Below, piece after piece: positions 44,929-54,356 of a DNA stretch of 64,000 nt (positions are counted from its first letter, which is position 1; the number at the start of each line of letters is the position of its first letter). The notes beneath the pieces were generated by a model. It saw only the letters and a program-made list of their open reading frames with translations. It had not been told where the DNA came from and searched no databases. The translations under genes were made by a program, and so were the position numbers. The DNA comes from Pseudoalteromonas rubra (GTDB lineage: Bacteria > Pseudomonadota > Gammaproteobacteria > Enterobacterales > Alteromonadaceae): assembly GCF_005886805.2 (NCBI RefSeq), contig NZ_CP045429.1, positions 590,501 to 654,500 on the forward strand, written 5' to 3'.

Positions 44929-45756
44929 CTAGTCCAGACTCACCGAGACTTCGTATGAGGTGAACTTGCGGATATTGATCACACCCGTGTCGAAGATCAG
45001 ATACTGGCCTTTAATACCTTGTAGTATGCCACTGACTACGGGCTCTTTATCAAAGTTAAAAGAGCTGATCTTGCTTGGATAGTCGGTTACCGGGAAGTTC
45101 AGGTCTACCACGTCTTCATCGAGTCGCTTAATCGCGGTGGCACCAAACAGTTCAGCCAGCTCATCCAGCTTAGCCTGGATCTGTGGGATCAGCTCTGCCG
45201 CGGATGCTTTAAGGTCCAGCTCTGGATTAATGCCTTTGAGCATATTGCGCCAATTGGTTTTATCAGCAATAAATTCCGCGAGCGCTACTTCTACCAGGCC
45301 CGATTGCAACCGGGTCTGCACTTTGAAGATGGGGACTGCCTGCGTGGCGCCCTGATCTATCCAGCGTGTCGGGATTTGGGTATGACGGGTGATCCCCACT
45401 TTCAGGCCTGAGGTGTTTGCCAGGTATACGTAGTGCGGGATCATACAATGTGTTTCGCCCCATTCTGGCTCACGGCAGGTACCCTGATCATAATGACAGG
45501 TCTCTGGCTTCATGATACACATGTCGCAACTCGCCAGTTTTTTCATACACACAAAGCAGTGGCCCTGAGAGTAACTCTTCTTGGTTTTCTTACCACAATT
45601 ACAGCAGAAAATGTTGCCACTAAATGTGAGCGTCAGACGCTTGCCAATCAGCTCGTTCAATGGCAACAAATCGTCGCCCACAGGCAGCTGATAGTTTATG
45701 GTTGGTGCTGATGCACAATTCAATTGTGCCTGCATCTTACGTAGAGTACCTTGCAT
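44929..45756 (-). CDS. DUF2797 protein with cysteine clusters
   Basis: A 275-residue protein of the DUF2797 family. It has an N-terminal domain with paired cysteines (CCNCGKK, CFVCMKK, CDMC, plus CHYDQGTC), probably binding zinc. The middle segment YVYLANTSGLKVGITR...RWIDQGA resembles the GIY-YIG nuclease core, with YVY and KVG strands and a later Arg; nuclease activity is inferred only. Start at 45756 has GGGG eight bases upstream; the upstream in-frame start at 45798 adds 14 residues without support. Single gene. Confidence 0.82.
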   Translation of the reverse strand: MQGTLRKMQAQLNCASAPTINYQLPVGDDLLPLNELIGKRLTLTFSGNIFCCNCGKKTKKSYSQGHCFVCMKKLASCDMCIMKPETCHYDQGTCREPEWGETHCMIPHYVYLANTSGLKVGITRHTQIPTRWIDQGATQAVPIFKVQTRLQSGLVEVALAEFIADKTNWRNMLKGINPELDLKASAAELIPQIQAKLDELAELFGATAIKRLDEDVVDLNFPVTDYPSKISSFNFDKEPVVSGILQGIKGQYLIFDTGVINIRKFTSYEVSVSLD

Positions 45757-45833
45757 CTTTACGCCCCTAAAGATGGTTGAAATAGGCGATCCTAGCAAAG
45801 CGTGACACAGAGGTGAAGGAAAGAGGGAGAAAT

Positions 45834-45859
45834 AAAAAACCGGGTCACAGACCCGGCTT
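45834..45859 (-). terminator. Terminator after purD
   Basis: On the minus strand CCGGGT-CTGTG-ACCCGG followed by TTTTTT, 14 bases beyond the purD stop: an intrinsic terminator. Confidence 0.88.
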
Positions 45860-45872
45860 TGCGTTATGCGCT

Positions 45873-47156
45873 TTACTGTTCGCGTGCAATGGCACGGTAG
45901 GCGATGTCAGTACGGTATTCGACACCGTCCCAGTTAATCTCCTGTACCAGTGCATACGCGCGCTTTTGTGCTTCTGTGACGGTGTGACCCAGCGCAGTAG
46001 CACACAGGACACGGCCACCAGCTGTCACGACGGCGTCACCATCTTGCTTAGTGCCTGCATGGAAGACTTTTTCACCTTCCGGATAGGTAACACGTAAACC
46101 AGAGATAGCATCGCCTTTCGGATAGCTGGCTGGATAACCCTTGGCTGCCAACACCACACCCACTGCGGCGCGAGGATCAAACTGAATTTCAGTCTGGTCC
46201 AGCTCTTGTCGGTTAGCCACTTCAATCAGGGTCACCAGATCAGATTGCAGACGCAGCATGATAGGTTGCGTTTCCGGATCGCCAAAGCGACAGTTGTATT
46301 CGATCACTTTTGGCGTGCCATCAGCTGCAATCATCAGACCTGCATACAGGAAGCCCGTGTAAGGGTGGCCTTCTGCCGCCATGCCCTCAACGGTAGGTGT
46401 GATCACCTCATCCATAATGCGCTGGTGGATCTCTGCGGTTACAACCGGAGCTGGCGAGTATGCGCCCATGCCGCCCGTATTCGGACCTTCGTCGCCATTA
46501 TAAGCGCGCTTGTGGTCCTGACTGGTGGCGAATGGTAAAACGTTCTTGCCATCAACCATCACGATGAATGAGGCTTCCTCACCTTCGAGGAACTCCTCGA
46601 TCACAACGCGGCTACCAGCGTCACCAAATGCATTGCCTGCCAGCATATCACGAATGGCGTCTTCAGCTTCGGCTTCAGTCATTGCCACGATCACGCCTTT
46701 ACCGGCAGCCAGGCCATCTGCTTTTACAACGATTGGTGCGCCTTGTGCTTTAACATAAGCCAAAGCAGGCTCAATTTCTTCAAAGGTCTGATAAGCTGCC
46801 GTTGGGATCTGATGGCGAGCTAAAAAGTCCTTAGTGAATGACTTAGAGCCTTCTAATTGAGCTGCCCCCTGAGTTGGGCCAAAAATGGCCAGACCGGCTT
46901 CACGGAAGCGGTCAACGACGCCGATCACCAGTGGTGCTTCGGGGCCAACAATCGTGAGCTCAACTTTGTTGTCCTGGGCAAAAGCCAGCAGGGCATCGAT
47001 GTCTTCAACACCAATGGCCACATTTTGCAGTTTTGGCTCAAGGGCCGTGCCTGCGTTGCCTGGGGCAACAAATACAGTTTTTACAGATGGGTTTTGCGCA
47101 GCCTTGAACGCCAGTGCGTGTTCACGGCCGCCGCTGCCAATGACAAGTATATTCAT
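45873..47156 (-). CDS. purD: Phosphoribosylamine-glycine ligase
   Basis: Joins glycine to phosphoribosylamine in the second step of purine synthesis. ATP-grasp fold: N-terminal NILVIGSGGREHALAFK, GPEAPLVIGVVD, the ATP-binding loop VVKADGLAAGKGVIVA, GGMGAYSPAPV and NCRFGDPETQPIMLRL are all present. Length 427 aa is normal. It lies 15 bp downstream of the lipoprotein methyltransferase gene, with AGGA ahead of its ATG, so those two are one operon; purH is upstream but separated by a terminator. Confidence 0.97.
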   Translation of the reverse strand: MNILVIGSGGREHALAFKAAQNPSVKTVFVAPGNAGTALEPKLQNVAIGVEDIDALLAFAQDNKVELTIVGPEAPLVIGVVDRFREAGLAIFGPTQGAAQLEGSKSFTKDFLARHQIPTAAYQTFEEIEPALAYVKAQGAPIVVKADGLAAGKGVIVAMTEAEAEDAIRDMLAGNAFGDAGSRVVIEEFLEGEEASFIVMVDGKNVLPFATSQDHKRAYNGDEGPNTGGMGAYSPAPVVTAEIHQRIMDEVITPTVEGMAAEGHPYTGFLYAGLMIAADGTPKVIEYNCRFGDPETQPIMLRLQSDLVTLIEVANRQELDQTEIQFDPRAAVGVVLAAKGYPASYPKGDAISGLRVTYPEGEKVFHAGTKQDGDAVVTAGGRVLCATALGHTVTEAQKRAYALVQEINWDGVEYRTDIAYRAIAREQ

Positions 47157-47171
47157 GGCAATTGATTCCTA

Positions 47172-47996
47172 TTAAAGCTTTTTGAATTTCAGGGTCATTC
47201 GATCGCTTTCCCCGATGGCCTTGTACTGCTCGGCCTTTTCATCACCCAAAGCTAAACGTGGTGGTAAAGTCCACACACCTTTCGGGTGGTTGGCGCTGTC
47301 CAACGGGTTGGCGTTGATTTCACTGCTTGCAACTAATTCGAATCCAGCTTGTTTAGCCAGGTTGATGACATAGTTTTGCTTCATATAACCAGAACGTTTC
47401 TGGTCTTCATCATCACGGTGTTCAGGTAAACGGTGCGCAACAACGCCCAATGTACCGCCTGGTTTCAGCGCTTTATTGAAAGCCTGTAAAGCAGCCAGCA
47501 CACCCTCGTCACCCTGACGCATGTACCAGTTATGAACGCTACGGAAGATCAGTACCATGTCAGCGCTACCTGCAGGGGCAATATCAACATGTGTGCCTGG
47601 TGCAAACTCGGTGATTTTGACTTCACTAAAGCGTGCATCTTCAGCGACTTTTTTCTTGAAGCCGTCCAGAGAGCGTTTGAAGTAGCCTTCACTGTTTTCC
47701 GGGAAGTGTGCTGCGTAGTAAGTCCCCTGGCCCTTAACAACCGGTGCCAGAATTTCACTGTACCAGCCACCACCAGGAGCAATTTCAACAACGGTCATGT
47801 TTGGCTGAAGGCCAAAAAATGCCAGCGTTTGCTCCGGGTGACGATACTGGTCGCGTGCACGGTTCTCAGCCTTACGTTCAGCGCTTGCCACTGCTGAGCT
47901 AAGCTCGCTGGACGCACCGCTTTCAGACGTGCTGTTACAGCCACTCAGGGCGGTCAAAATACCTGCTGCGATGATAGATTTAATGGCAAATTTCAT
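47172..47996 (-). CDS. Lipoprotein with class I methyltransferase fold
   Basis: Residues 1-21 form a lipoprotein signal peptide with ALSGC at the end, so the protein should be anchored in the envelope. The rest resembles the exported predicted methyltransferases (COG4798-like): VVEIAPGGGWYSEIL is a SAM-binding motif I, DMVLIFRSVHNWYM and ALKPGGTLGVVAHR are later motifs. Why a SAM enzyme would be exported is unclear, since SAM is cytoplasmic. The start at 47996 is chosen because AAGGA lies eight bases upstream; a start at 48017 is possible. It lies between purH and purD, which are adjacent in related bacteria. Confidence 0.78.
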   Translation of the reverse strand: MKFAIKSIIAAGILTALSGCNSTSESGASSELSSAVASAERKAENRARDQYRHPEQTLAFFGLQPNMTVVEIAPGGGWYSEILAPVVKGQGTYYAAHFPENSEGYFKRSLDGFKKKVAEDARFSEVKITEFAPGTHVDIAPAGSADMVLIFRSVHNWYMRQGDEGVLAALQAFNKALKPGGTLGVVAHRLPEHRDDEDQKRSGYMKQNYVINLAKQAGFELVASSEINANPLDSANHPKGVWTLPPRLALGDEKAEQYKAIGESDRMTLKFKKL

Positions 47997-48062
47997 AGTC
48001 AGTTCCTTCACTGTCATTATTGTGATTGTCTTTTACTCACAATACTGGAAATTAGCGCAAAC

Positions 48063-48093
48063 AAAAAGCGCGAAACGGTGAAGGTTTCGCGCT
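48063..48093 (-). terminator. Terminator after purH
   Basis: AGCGCGAAAC pairs with GTTTCGCGCT around a 7-nt loop, and on the minus strand is followed by a run of T. It lies just past the purH stop and separates purH from the methyltransferase-purD pair. Confidence 0.9.
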
Positions 48094-48099
48094 CATCGA

Positions 48100-49686
48100 T
48101 TAGTGACGGAAATGACGCATGCCAGTGAAGACCATGGCCATGCCCGCTTCGTCGGCTGCGGCAATGACTTCTTCATCGCGCATTGAGCCGCCAGGCTGGA
48201 TCACCGCAGTGATACCAGCTTCCGCTGCGGCATCGATACCGTCGCGGAACGGGAAGAAGGCGTCAGAGGCCATAACAGATCCTTTGACTTCCAGGTTTTC
48301 ATCGGCGGCTTTGATACCAGCGATCTTCGCAGAGTAAACACGGCTCATCTGGCCAGCACCCACACCTATGGTCATGCCATCGCGTGCATAAACGATTGCA
48401 TTCGACTTAACGAATTTAGCTACTTTCCAGCAGAACATCAGATCTTTCAGCTCTTGCTCGGTTGGCTGGCGCTTAGACACGACTTTCAAATCGCTCGCCT
48501 GAACCATGCCCTGATCGCGATCCTGAATGAGAACACCACCATTGACACGCTTGATGTCAACGCCGGTTGTTGCCGTTTGCCATTCACCACATTCTAGCAA
48601 ACGTACGTTCTTCTTTGCTGCCACAATTTGTGCCGCAGCGTCAGAGATTTTAGGGGCAATGATCACTTCAACGAACTGGCGTGCAATGATGGCTTCAGCC
48701 GTATCGGCGTCCAGCTCGCGGTTGAAAGCAATGATGCCGCCAAATGCAGACGTCGGATCGGTTTTGAAGGCGCGGTCATAGGCGCTCAGGATGTCTTTAT
48801 CTTCCGCAACGCCACATGGGTTAGCATGTTTAACGATCACACAGGCCGGTTCTGAGAAGCTTTTTACACACTCCAGGGCCGCATCGGTATCCGCGATGTT
48901 GTTGTACGACAGTGCTTTACCCTGAATTTGTTTCGCTGTCGCCACAGACGCTTCTTCAATGTCGTTTTCAACATAGAAGGCTGCGTCCTGATGCGAGTTT
49001 TCACCGTAGCGCATATCCTGCTTTTTAGTGAACTGCATATTGATGGTGCGTGGGAACTTAGTGTCTTCGGCTGCTTCTTCGGTATAGTCTGGGACCATTT
49101 TACCGAAGTAGTTCGCGATCATGCCATCATACTGAGCTGTGTGCTCATAAGCAGCTATCGCCAGGTCAAAGCGCGTTTTGTACTCAGTTGAGCCATTATT
49201 CGCTTTCATCTCGTTAATAACGCGGCCGTAGTCAGCTGCATTCACAACAATGGTCACATCTTTGTGGTTCTTCGCAGCAGCGCGAACCATAGTTGGACCG
49301 CCGATGTCGATGTTCTCAATGGCATCTTCCAGTGAGCAGTCAGCTTTTGCAACGGTTTGTGCAAAGGGGTATAAGTTGACTACGACCATATCAATGGCTG
49401 AGATGTTGTTGTCTGCCATCACGCCTTCGTCCTGGCCGCGACGTGCAAGAATACCACCGTGGATTTTCGGGTGTAGGGTTTTGACCCGGCCGTCCATGAT
49501 TTCCGGGTGACCGGTATGGTCAGATACTTCAGTAACAGGAATGCCGTTCTCGGCGATGAGTTTACAGGTGCCGCCAGTTGACAGGAGTTCAACGCCTTGC
49601 TCACTCAGAGCGCGGGCAAATTCAACGATACCGGTTTTGTCTGATACGCTTAGCAGCGCGCGACGAATTGGACGATGTATATCCAT
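48100..49686 (-). CDS. purH: Bifunctional AICAR transformylase/IMP cyclohydrolase
   Basis: Catalyses the last two steps to IMP. The N-terminal MGS-like domain (about 1-195) starts [20 protein letters not shown]; the transformylase domain contains [23 protein letters not shown] and [28 protein letters not shown]. Length 528 aa is normal. A weak PurR-like inverted sequence (GAAAACGATTGA, 49760-49771) lies in the upstream region; purine repression is plausible but not shown. The fis terminator lies further upstream. Confidence 0.97.
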   Translation of the reverse strand: MDIHRPIRRALLSVSDKTGIVEFARALSEQGVELLSTGGTCKLIAENGIPVTEVSDHTGHPEIMDGRVKTLHPKIHGGILARRGQDEGVMADNNISAIDMVVVNLYPFAQTVAKADCSLEDAIENIDIGGPTMVRAAAKNHKDVTIVVNAADYGRVINEMKANNGSTEYKTRFDLAIAAYEHTAQYDGMIANYFGKMVPDYTEEAAEDTKFPRTINMQFTKKQDMRYGENSHQDAAFYVENDIEEASVATAKQIQGKALSYNNIADTDAALECVKSFSEPACVIVKHANPCGVAEDKDILSAYDRAFKTDPTSAFGGIIAFNRELDADTAEAIIARQFVEVIIAPKISDAAAQIVAAKKNVRLLECGEWQTATTGVDIKRVNGGVLIQDRDQGMVQASDLKVVSKRQPTEQELKDLMFCWKVAKFVKSNAIVYARDGMTIGVGAGQMSRVYSAKIAGIKAADENLEVKGSVMASDAFFPFRDGIDAAAEAGITAVIQPGGSMRDEEVIAAADEAGMAMVFTGMRHFRH

Positions 49687-49881
49687 GATGGTTCAGGTTT
49701 CCTCAATGATAAGTTAAGGGCTAGCTTAGAAGTGCTGTATTTTAGCCTAACTTGGCTCAGAAAACGATTGAAAATGCGTGAGTGAGATTGAGAAAAACGG
49801 GGTTGCTTTTGGCTGTTTGTCATTTATTGCGGATGAATGTTCGGGTTACGACAATAATTGCATGACAAAAGTGATGTAAAC

Positions 49882-49908
49882 AAAAAAGCACCCGAAGGTG
49901 CTTTTTTT
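49882..49908 (-). terminator. Terminator after fis
   Basis: AAAAAAGCACC-CGAA-GGTGCTTTTTT, a strong symmetric stem with flanking A/T runs, 17 bases beyond the fis stop. It would work in both directions. Confidence 0.9.
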
Positions 49909-49925
49909 GTTTGGCTATGAACTGA

Positions 49926-50216
49926 TTAGTTCATACCGTACTTTTTCAGTTTCTTACGCAGAGTACCACGGTTGATACCCAGTAAGATTGCAGCACGAGT
50001 CTGGTTACCACGTGTGTAAGTCATTACTTCTTCAAGTAGTGGTGCTTCAAGCTCAGAAAGAACCAACTCATAAACGTCTTGTACGTCCTGACCGTTAAGC
50101 TGTTTCAGGTAGTGGTGTACAGCTTTTTTCACTGCATCGCGAAGTGGTTGCGGTTTCTCTTGTGACTGAACATGAGCGTTAGTGATAAATGGAGAAGTCA
50201 CATTTTGTTCGAACAT
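49926..50216 (-). CDS. fis: DNA-binding protein Fis
   Basis: Nucleoid protein that bends DNA and activates rRNA and other growth-phase promoters. The 96-residue sequence ends with the conserved [30 protein letters not shown] helix-turn-helix, nearly identical to Escherichia coli Fis. It follows dusB by about 15 bp on the same strand, the standard dusB-fis operon, so its expression is presumably driven by the dusB promoter. Confidence 0.97.
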   Translation of the reverse strand: MFEQNVTSPFITNAHVQSQEKPQPLRDAVKKAVHHYLKQLNGQDVQDVYELVLSELEAPLLEEVMTYTRGNQTRAAILLGINRGTLRKKLKKYGMN

Positions 50217-50231
50217 CTTTATGTCTCTTTC

Positions 50232-51203
50232 TTAGTTAGCTGCTAGTGTTTCAAAATAGTGTTCTAATGTCTCGACTTGCGCATTGGCATCATCCAGAGC
50301 ATTGAATACTCGCCTAAATTGACCTTCTTGGTCATGGGCCTGCAAATACCAGGACACATGTTTGCGTGCGATGCGTACACCCATTGGCATACCGTAGAAC
50401 TGATGGAGGTTTGTCAAATGCTCCATCAAAATGCTTCGCACCTCGGATAATTCCGGCGCTGCAAGCGTTTCTCCAGTACGCAAATAATGGTCAATCTCCC
50501 GGAAAATCCAGGGGCGACCTTGGGCTGCTCGACCAATCATGATGGCATCTGCGCCCGTATATTCCAGAACCTGCTTGGCCTTTTGCGGAGAGTCAATATC
50601 TCCATTAGCCACCACAGGAATGCCAACCGCTGCCTTAATCGCCTTGATCGTGGCATATTCAGCATCGCCTTTATACATACATGCACGGGTGCGTCCATGT
50701 ACGGCCAAAGACGCAATGCCATTGCGCTCAGCAATGCGGGCAATCTCAATACCATTGCGATTTTCCGGGTCCCATCCTGTACGGATTTTAAGAGTGACAG
50801 GGACGTCGACTGCGTTGACCACCGCCTGAACTATCTCTTCCACTAGTTCCGGATATTGCAATAGTGCTGAGCCTGCCAGCTTTTTATTCACTTTCTTAGC
50901 GGGGCAGCCCATATTGATATCTATGATCTGCGCGCCATTACTGACATTGAACTGAGCGGCTTGTGCCATCAATTCAGGATCGGCTCCGGCAATTTGCACG
51001 GAACGAATACCCGATTCACCGCTGTGATCCATGCGGTTCATTGATTTATCGGTTTTCCATACCTTCGGATTTGAAGACAACATTTCTGACACCGCCAGCC
51101 CGGCACCTAAACGCCGACACAATTGTCTGAAAGGCCTGTCGGTGATCCCCGCCATTGGCGCGACCATTAAGTTGTTTTCAAGTTGGTAAGGACCAATACG
51201 CAC
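50232..51203 (-). CDS. dusB: tRNA-dihydrouridine synthase B
   Basis: FMN enzyme reducing uridine in tRNA D-loops. Visible are the TIM-barrel FMN site MVAPMAGITDRPFRQLCRR, the catalytic Cys region INMGCPAKKVNKKLAGSAL, HGRTRACMYKG, VVANGDI and MIGRAAQGRPWIFREI. Length 323 aa is normal. Starts the dusB-fis operon. The region upstream to prmA (about 240 bp) carries the promoter and an AT-rich stretch. Confidence 0.95.
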   Translation of the reverse strand: MRIGPYQLENNLMVAPMAGITDRPFRQLCRRLGAGLAVSEMLSSNPKVWKTDKSMNRMDHSGESGIRSVQIAGADPELMAQAAQFNVSNGAQIIDINMGCPAKKVNKKLAGSALLQYPELVEEIVQAVVNAVDVPVTLKIRTGWDPENRNGIEIARIAERNGIASLAVHGRTRACMYKGDAEYATIKAIKAAVGIPVVANGDIDSPQKAKQVLEYTGADAIMIGRAAQGRPWIFREIDHYLRTGETLAAPELSEVRSILMEHLTNLHQFYGMPMGVRIARKHVSWYLQAHDQEGQFRRVFNALDDANAQVETLEHYFETLAAN

Positions 51204-51396
51204 TGCTGTTCAATCCGCCTCTTTTCAAGGGGCGCTAAGTTTACGGTTTTTTTTGCAAAAATCAAAGGCTATAAATTGAACATAAGTGCTTTTTTTTTGA
51301 GCTTGATGGGTTGACTTTTTATAACAAACTGACTGAAGGCCATAATTGTTTTAAAATTAACCGTTTTACATTTCAATGAGGTGGGTATAACGCTGT

Positions 51397-51434
51397 AAAA
51401 AATGCGTAAAGCCTGTTAACTAAGGGCTTTACGC
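51397..51434 (-). terminator. Terminator after prmA
   Basis: GCGTAAAGCC and GGCTTTACGC form a perfect 10-bp stem; on the minus strand it is followed by ATTTTTT. Separates prmA from dusB-fis. Confidence 0.9.
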
Positions 51435-51445
51435 GTGATAAGGCA

Positions 51446-52318
51446 CTAACCTTTTTTTCCGCTCACTCGGGTCCATTCACCTTCCTGCGCAATGGCATCA
51501 AGTGCAAGGAAAGGGGCATAGACATCGGCAACAGATTGCGCCTGCTCATCCAGGATCCCTGACATGGCAATTTCACCGCCTGGTTTAAGAAAACCGAGGA
51601 TCACTTCGTGAAGCTCTCTGAGGGGCTGAGCGAGGATATTTGCAACTACGATATCTGCAGAAAACTCAGGCTGGTTCTCTGGCAGATAGACTTCCAGCTG
51701 CTCGGCTACGCCATTACGAGCGGCATTATCACGACTGGCAACCAGTGCCTGTGGATCGATATCTATGCCGATCACGCGCTCTGCACCCAATTTGATTGCC
51801 GCGATCCCAAGGATCCCGGAGCCACAGCCGAAATCGACGACAGTTTTGCCACTCAGGTCTTGCTGCTCTAGCCATTTCAGGCACAGCGCAGTGGTTGCAT
51901 GGGTGCCTGTACCAAATGCTAGTCCAGGATCAAGTAAGACATTCACTGCGTTCGGATCGGGTACATCACGCCAACTGGGGCAGATCCATAAACGCTCGCC
52001 GAATTTGATCGGGTGGAAGTTGTCCATCCACTCTCGTTCCCAGTCTTTGTCTTCCAGCTGTTCCAGTTTGTACTTAAGCGGCACATCACTGGCCGTCTTT
52101 AAATAGTCCACAACCGCTTGCATGTCGTGATTTGCTTCAAATAAACCAATTACTATGGTTTGTGGCCATAACAATACTTCGCCGGGCTTAGGCTCATATA
52201 TGGGATTGTTTTGTCCGTCTATATACGTCACGGACGGACAGCCGATTTCCATGAGCAAATCGCTGTAATGGTCGGCGCTGGTTTTGTCGGCATCAATGCG
52301 GATCTGGATCCAAGCCAT
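51446..52318 (-). CDS. prmA: Ribosomal protein L11 methyltransferase
   Basis: Trimethylates L11. N-terminal substrate-recognition domain, then the SAM domain with [36 protein letters not shown] and DIDPQAL, and ANILAQPL as motif IV. Length 290 aa is normal. The order prmA-dusB-fis is conserved across gammaproteobacteria. Confidence 0.96.
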   Translation of the reverse strand: MAWIQIRIDADKTSADHYSDLLMEIGCPSVTYIDGQNNPIYEPKPGEVLLWPQTIVIGLFEANHDMQAVVDYLKTASDVPLKYKLEQLEDKDWEREWMDNFHPIKFGERLWICPSWRDVPDPNAVNVLLDPGLAFGTGTHATTALCLKWLEQQDLSGKTVVDFGCGSGILGIAAIKLGAERVIGIDIDPQALVASRDNAARNGVAEQLEVYLPENQPEFSADIVVANILAQPLRELHEVILGFLKPGGEIAMSGILDEQAQSVADVYAPFLALDAIAQEGEWTRVSGKKG

Positions 52319-52365
52319 AGTTGTTACCTATTTATAAATCGGGTCTTGAGACCTGTGAGTAAACT

Positions 52366-52389
52366 AAAAAGGCCGCAAATGCGGCCTTT
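52366..52389 (-). terminator. Terminator after rpoD
   Basis: AAAAAGGCCGC-AAAT-GCGGCCTTT; on the minus strand the 6-bp GC stem is followed by TTTTT. It ends the rpsU-yqeY-dnaG-rpoD block. Confidence 0.9.
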
Positions 52390-52408
52390 AATGATTTTGA
52401 ATGGGCGC

Positions 52409-54253
52409 TTAGCCTTTGACATCCAGGAAGCTCTTCAGCAAATCAGAGCGCGATGGATGACGCAGCTTTCGGAGCGCTTTGGCTTCAATCTGACGAATAC
52501 GCTCACGTGTAACGTCAAACTGTTTACCAACTTCTTCCAGCGTATGGTCGGTATTCATATCGATACCAAAACGCATGCGCAGTACTTTTGCTTCACGAGC
52601 CGTCAGGCCAGCAAGCACCTCATTGGTGGCGCCGCGCAGGCTTTCCATTGTGGCTGAATCCACCGGCGACTCAATCGTGGTGTCTTCGATGAAATCACCC
52701 AGATGCGAATCTTCATCATCACCGATTGGGGTTTCCATGGAGATTGGCTCTTTGGCAATTTTCAACACTTTGCGGATCTTGTCTTCTGGCATCATCATGC
52801 GCTCTGCCAGCTCTTCCGGACTCGGCTCACGCCCCATTTCCTGTAGCATCTGACGCGAAATACGATTCAACTTGTTGATAGTTTCAATCATATGTACCGG
52901 AATACGGATTGTACGTGCCTGGTCCGCAATAGAGCGGGTGATTGCCTGACGGATCCACCACGTCGCATAAGTAGAGAACTTATAACCACGACGGTATTCA
53001 AACTTATCAACGGCTTTCATCAGGCCAATGTTACCTTCCTGGATCAGATCCAGGAATTGCAGACCACGGTTGGTGTATTTCTTGGCAATTGAAATAACCA
53101 GACGTAAATTGGCTTCAACCATTTCTTTTTTCGCACGACGGGCTTTCGCCTCACCAATGCTCATACGACGGTTGATGTCTTTGATACGTTCAATGCTCAG
53201 GCCTGTGCTTTCTTCAATGGCCGTCAGCTTGTTCACACAGCGCTCGATCTCTGGCTTAACTTGTGCCAGCTTAGCTGAGTGTTTGTCACCTGCGGCAATT
53301 TCTGCATCGACCCAGGCCATATCGGTTTCATTGTTGGCGAAGTGCTTGATGAAGGTTTTCTTCGGCAGTTTCGCTATCTGGCAAGCTTGTTTCATGATGA
53401 TACGTTCTTGTACGCGAACGCGATCCATCATGTCACGCATGTTATTTACCATGCGGTCAAATTGCTTTGGTACCAGCTTGAACTTACGGAATAACTCGCC
53501 AATTTCGGCGATCGCAGCTTGTGAATCCGGATGCGCACGGCCTTTTACTTCAAAACACTTACGTGCATTGTTGTACAGGGTTCTTAATTCTTCGAAGTGC
53601 TCGCGCGCAATTTCAGGATCTGGGCCAGTATCAGCGTCTTCCGAATCGTCGTCGTCTTCATCGCCATCATCATCTTCATCGTCGAGATCTTCTTCGCTCA
53701 GCTCTGAACCGATGTGCGTTGCTGAAATAGGGGCTTCGTCGTCTTCCAACGAATCAAAGAAACCAGATACGATGTCGCTCAGGCGCATCTCCTCGGCTTC
53801 GTACTTGTCCCATTGTTCCAGCAGGTAAGTAATGGCTTCAGGATACTCGGCAACCGAGATCTGAACCTGATTAATCCCTTCTTCAATGCGTTTAGCGATT
53901 AGAATTTCGCCTTCACGCGTCAGCAGTTCAACCGTGCCCATTTCACGCATATACATACGTACTGGATCTGTGGTTCTGCCGATTTCTTTTTCTACCGTTG
54001 CCAATGCGGCAGCCGCTGCTTCGGCTGCATCCTCGTCGGTCGTGGTTTCCTGCATCATCAGTTCATCGGCATCGGGTGCAGATTCTGCTACCTGGATACC
54101 CATATCATTGATCATGCTAATGATATCTTCTACTTGATCCGAATCTATGATGTCTTGTGGAAGGTGATCGTTAACTTCTGCAAAAGTTAAGTAACCTTGC
54201 TCTTTACCTTTCTGAATCAGAAGTTTGAGTTGTGACTGAGGAGATTGATCCAT
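52409..54253 (-). CDS. rpoD: RNA polymerase primary sigma factor
   Basis: Sigma70. Region 1.1 starts [23 protein letters not shown]; region 2 contains [47 protein letters not shown]; region 4 ends with the [20 protein letters not shown] helix-turn-helix. An Asp/Glu-rich tract of about 25 residues lies in the non-conserved region (near 190-215). The start at 54253 gives 614 aa and fits the family; the in-frame start at 54382 would overlap dnaG and adds an unrelated 43-residue leader. Forms the macromolecular synthesis cluster with dnaG and rpsU. Confidence 0.97.
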   Translation of the reverse strand: MDQSPQSQLKLLIQKGKEQGYLTFAEVNDHLPQDIIDSDQVEDIISMINDMGIQVAESAPDADELMMQETTTDEDAAEAAAAALATVEKEIGRTTDPVRMYMREMGTVELLTREGEILIAKRIEEGINQVQISVAEYPEAITYLLEQWDKYEAEEMRLSDIVSGFFDSLEDDEAPISATHIGSELSEEDLDDEDDDGDEDDDDSEDADTGPDPEIAREHFEELRTLYNNARKCFEVKGRAHPDSQAAIAEIGELFRKFKLVPKQFDRMVNNMRDMMDRVRVQERIIMKQACQIAKLPKKTFIKHFANNETDMAWVDAEIAAGDKHSAKLAQVKPEIERCVNKLTAIEESTGLSIERIKDINRRMSIGEAKARRAKKEMVEANLRLVISIAKKYTNRGLQFLDLIQEGNIGLMKAVDKFEYRRGYKFSTYATWWIRQAITRSIADQARTIRIPVHMIETINKLNRISRQMLQEMGREPSPEELAERMMMPEDKIRKVLKIAKEPISMETPIGDDEDSHLGDFIEDTTIESPVDSATMESLRGATNEVLAGLTAREAKVLRMRFGIDMNTDHTLEEVGKQFDVTRERIRQIEAKALRKLRHPSRSDLLKSFLDVKG

Positions 54254-54356
54254 AGAGATTATTGCTTCCACTCTGATAAAGTTGTTACAACGGGCGTCAG
54301 CTAAAAACCACACTATTTTGGTTGACGCAGTGAATAGAACATTATAACAGCAAAAA

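Noticed and set aside
49760..49771. PurR-like operator upstream of purH
   Set aside because: GAAAACGATTGA matches only part of the PurR consensus and the distance to a promoter is unclear; kept only as a remark under purH.
53028..53828. Plus-strand open frame of 266 codons opposite rpoD
   Set aside because: Antisense shadow; Ser/Arg-rich low-complexity translation.
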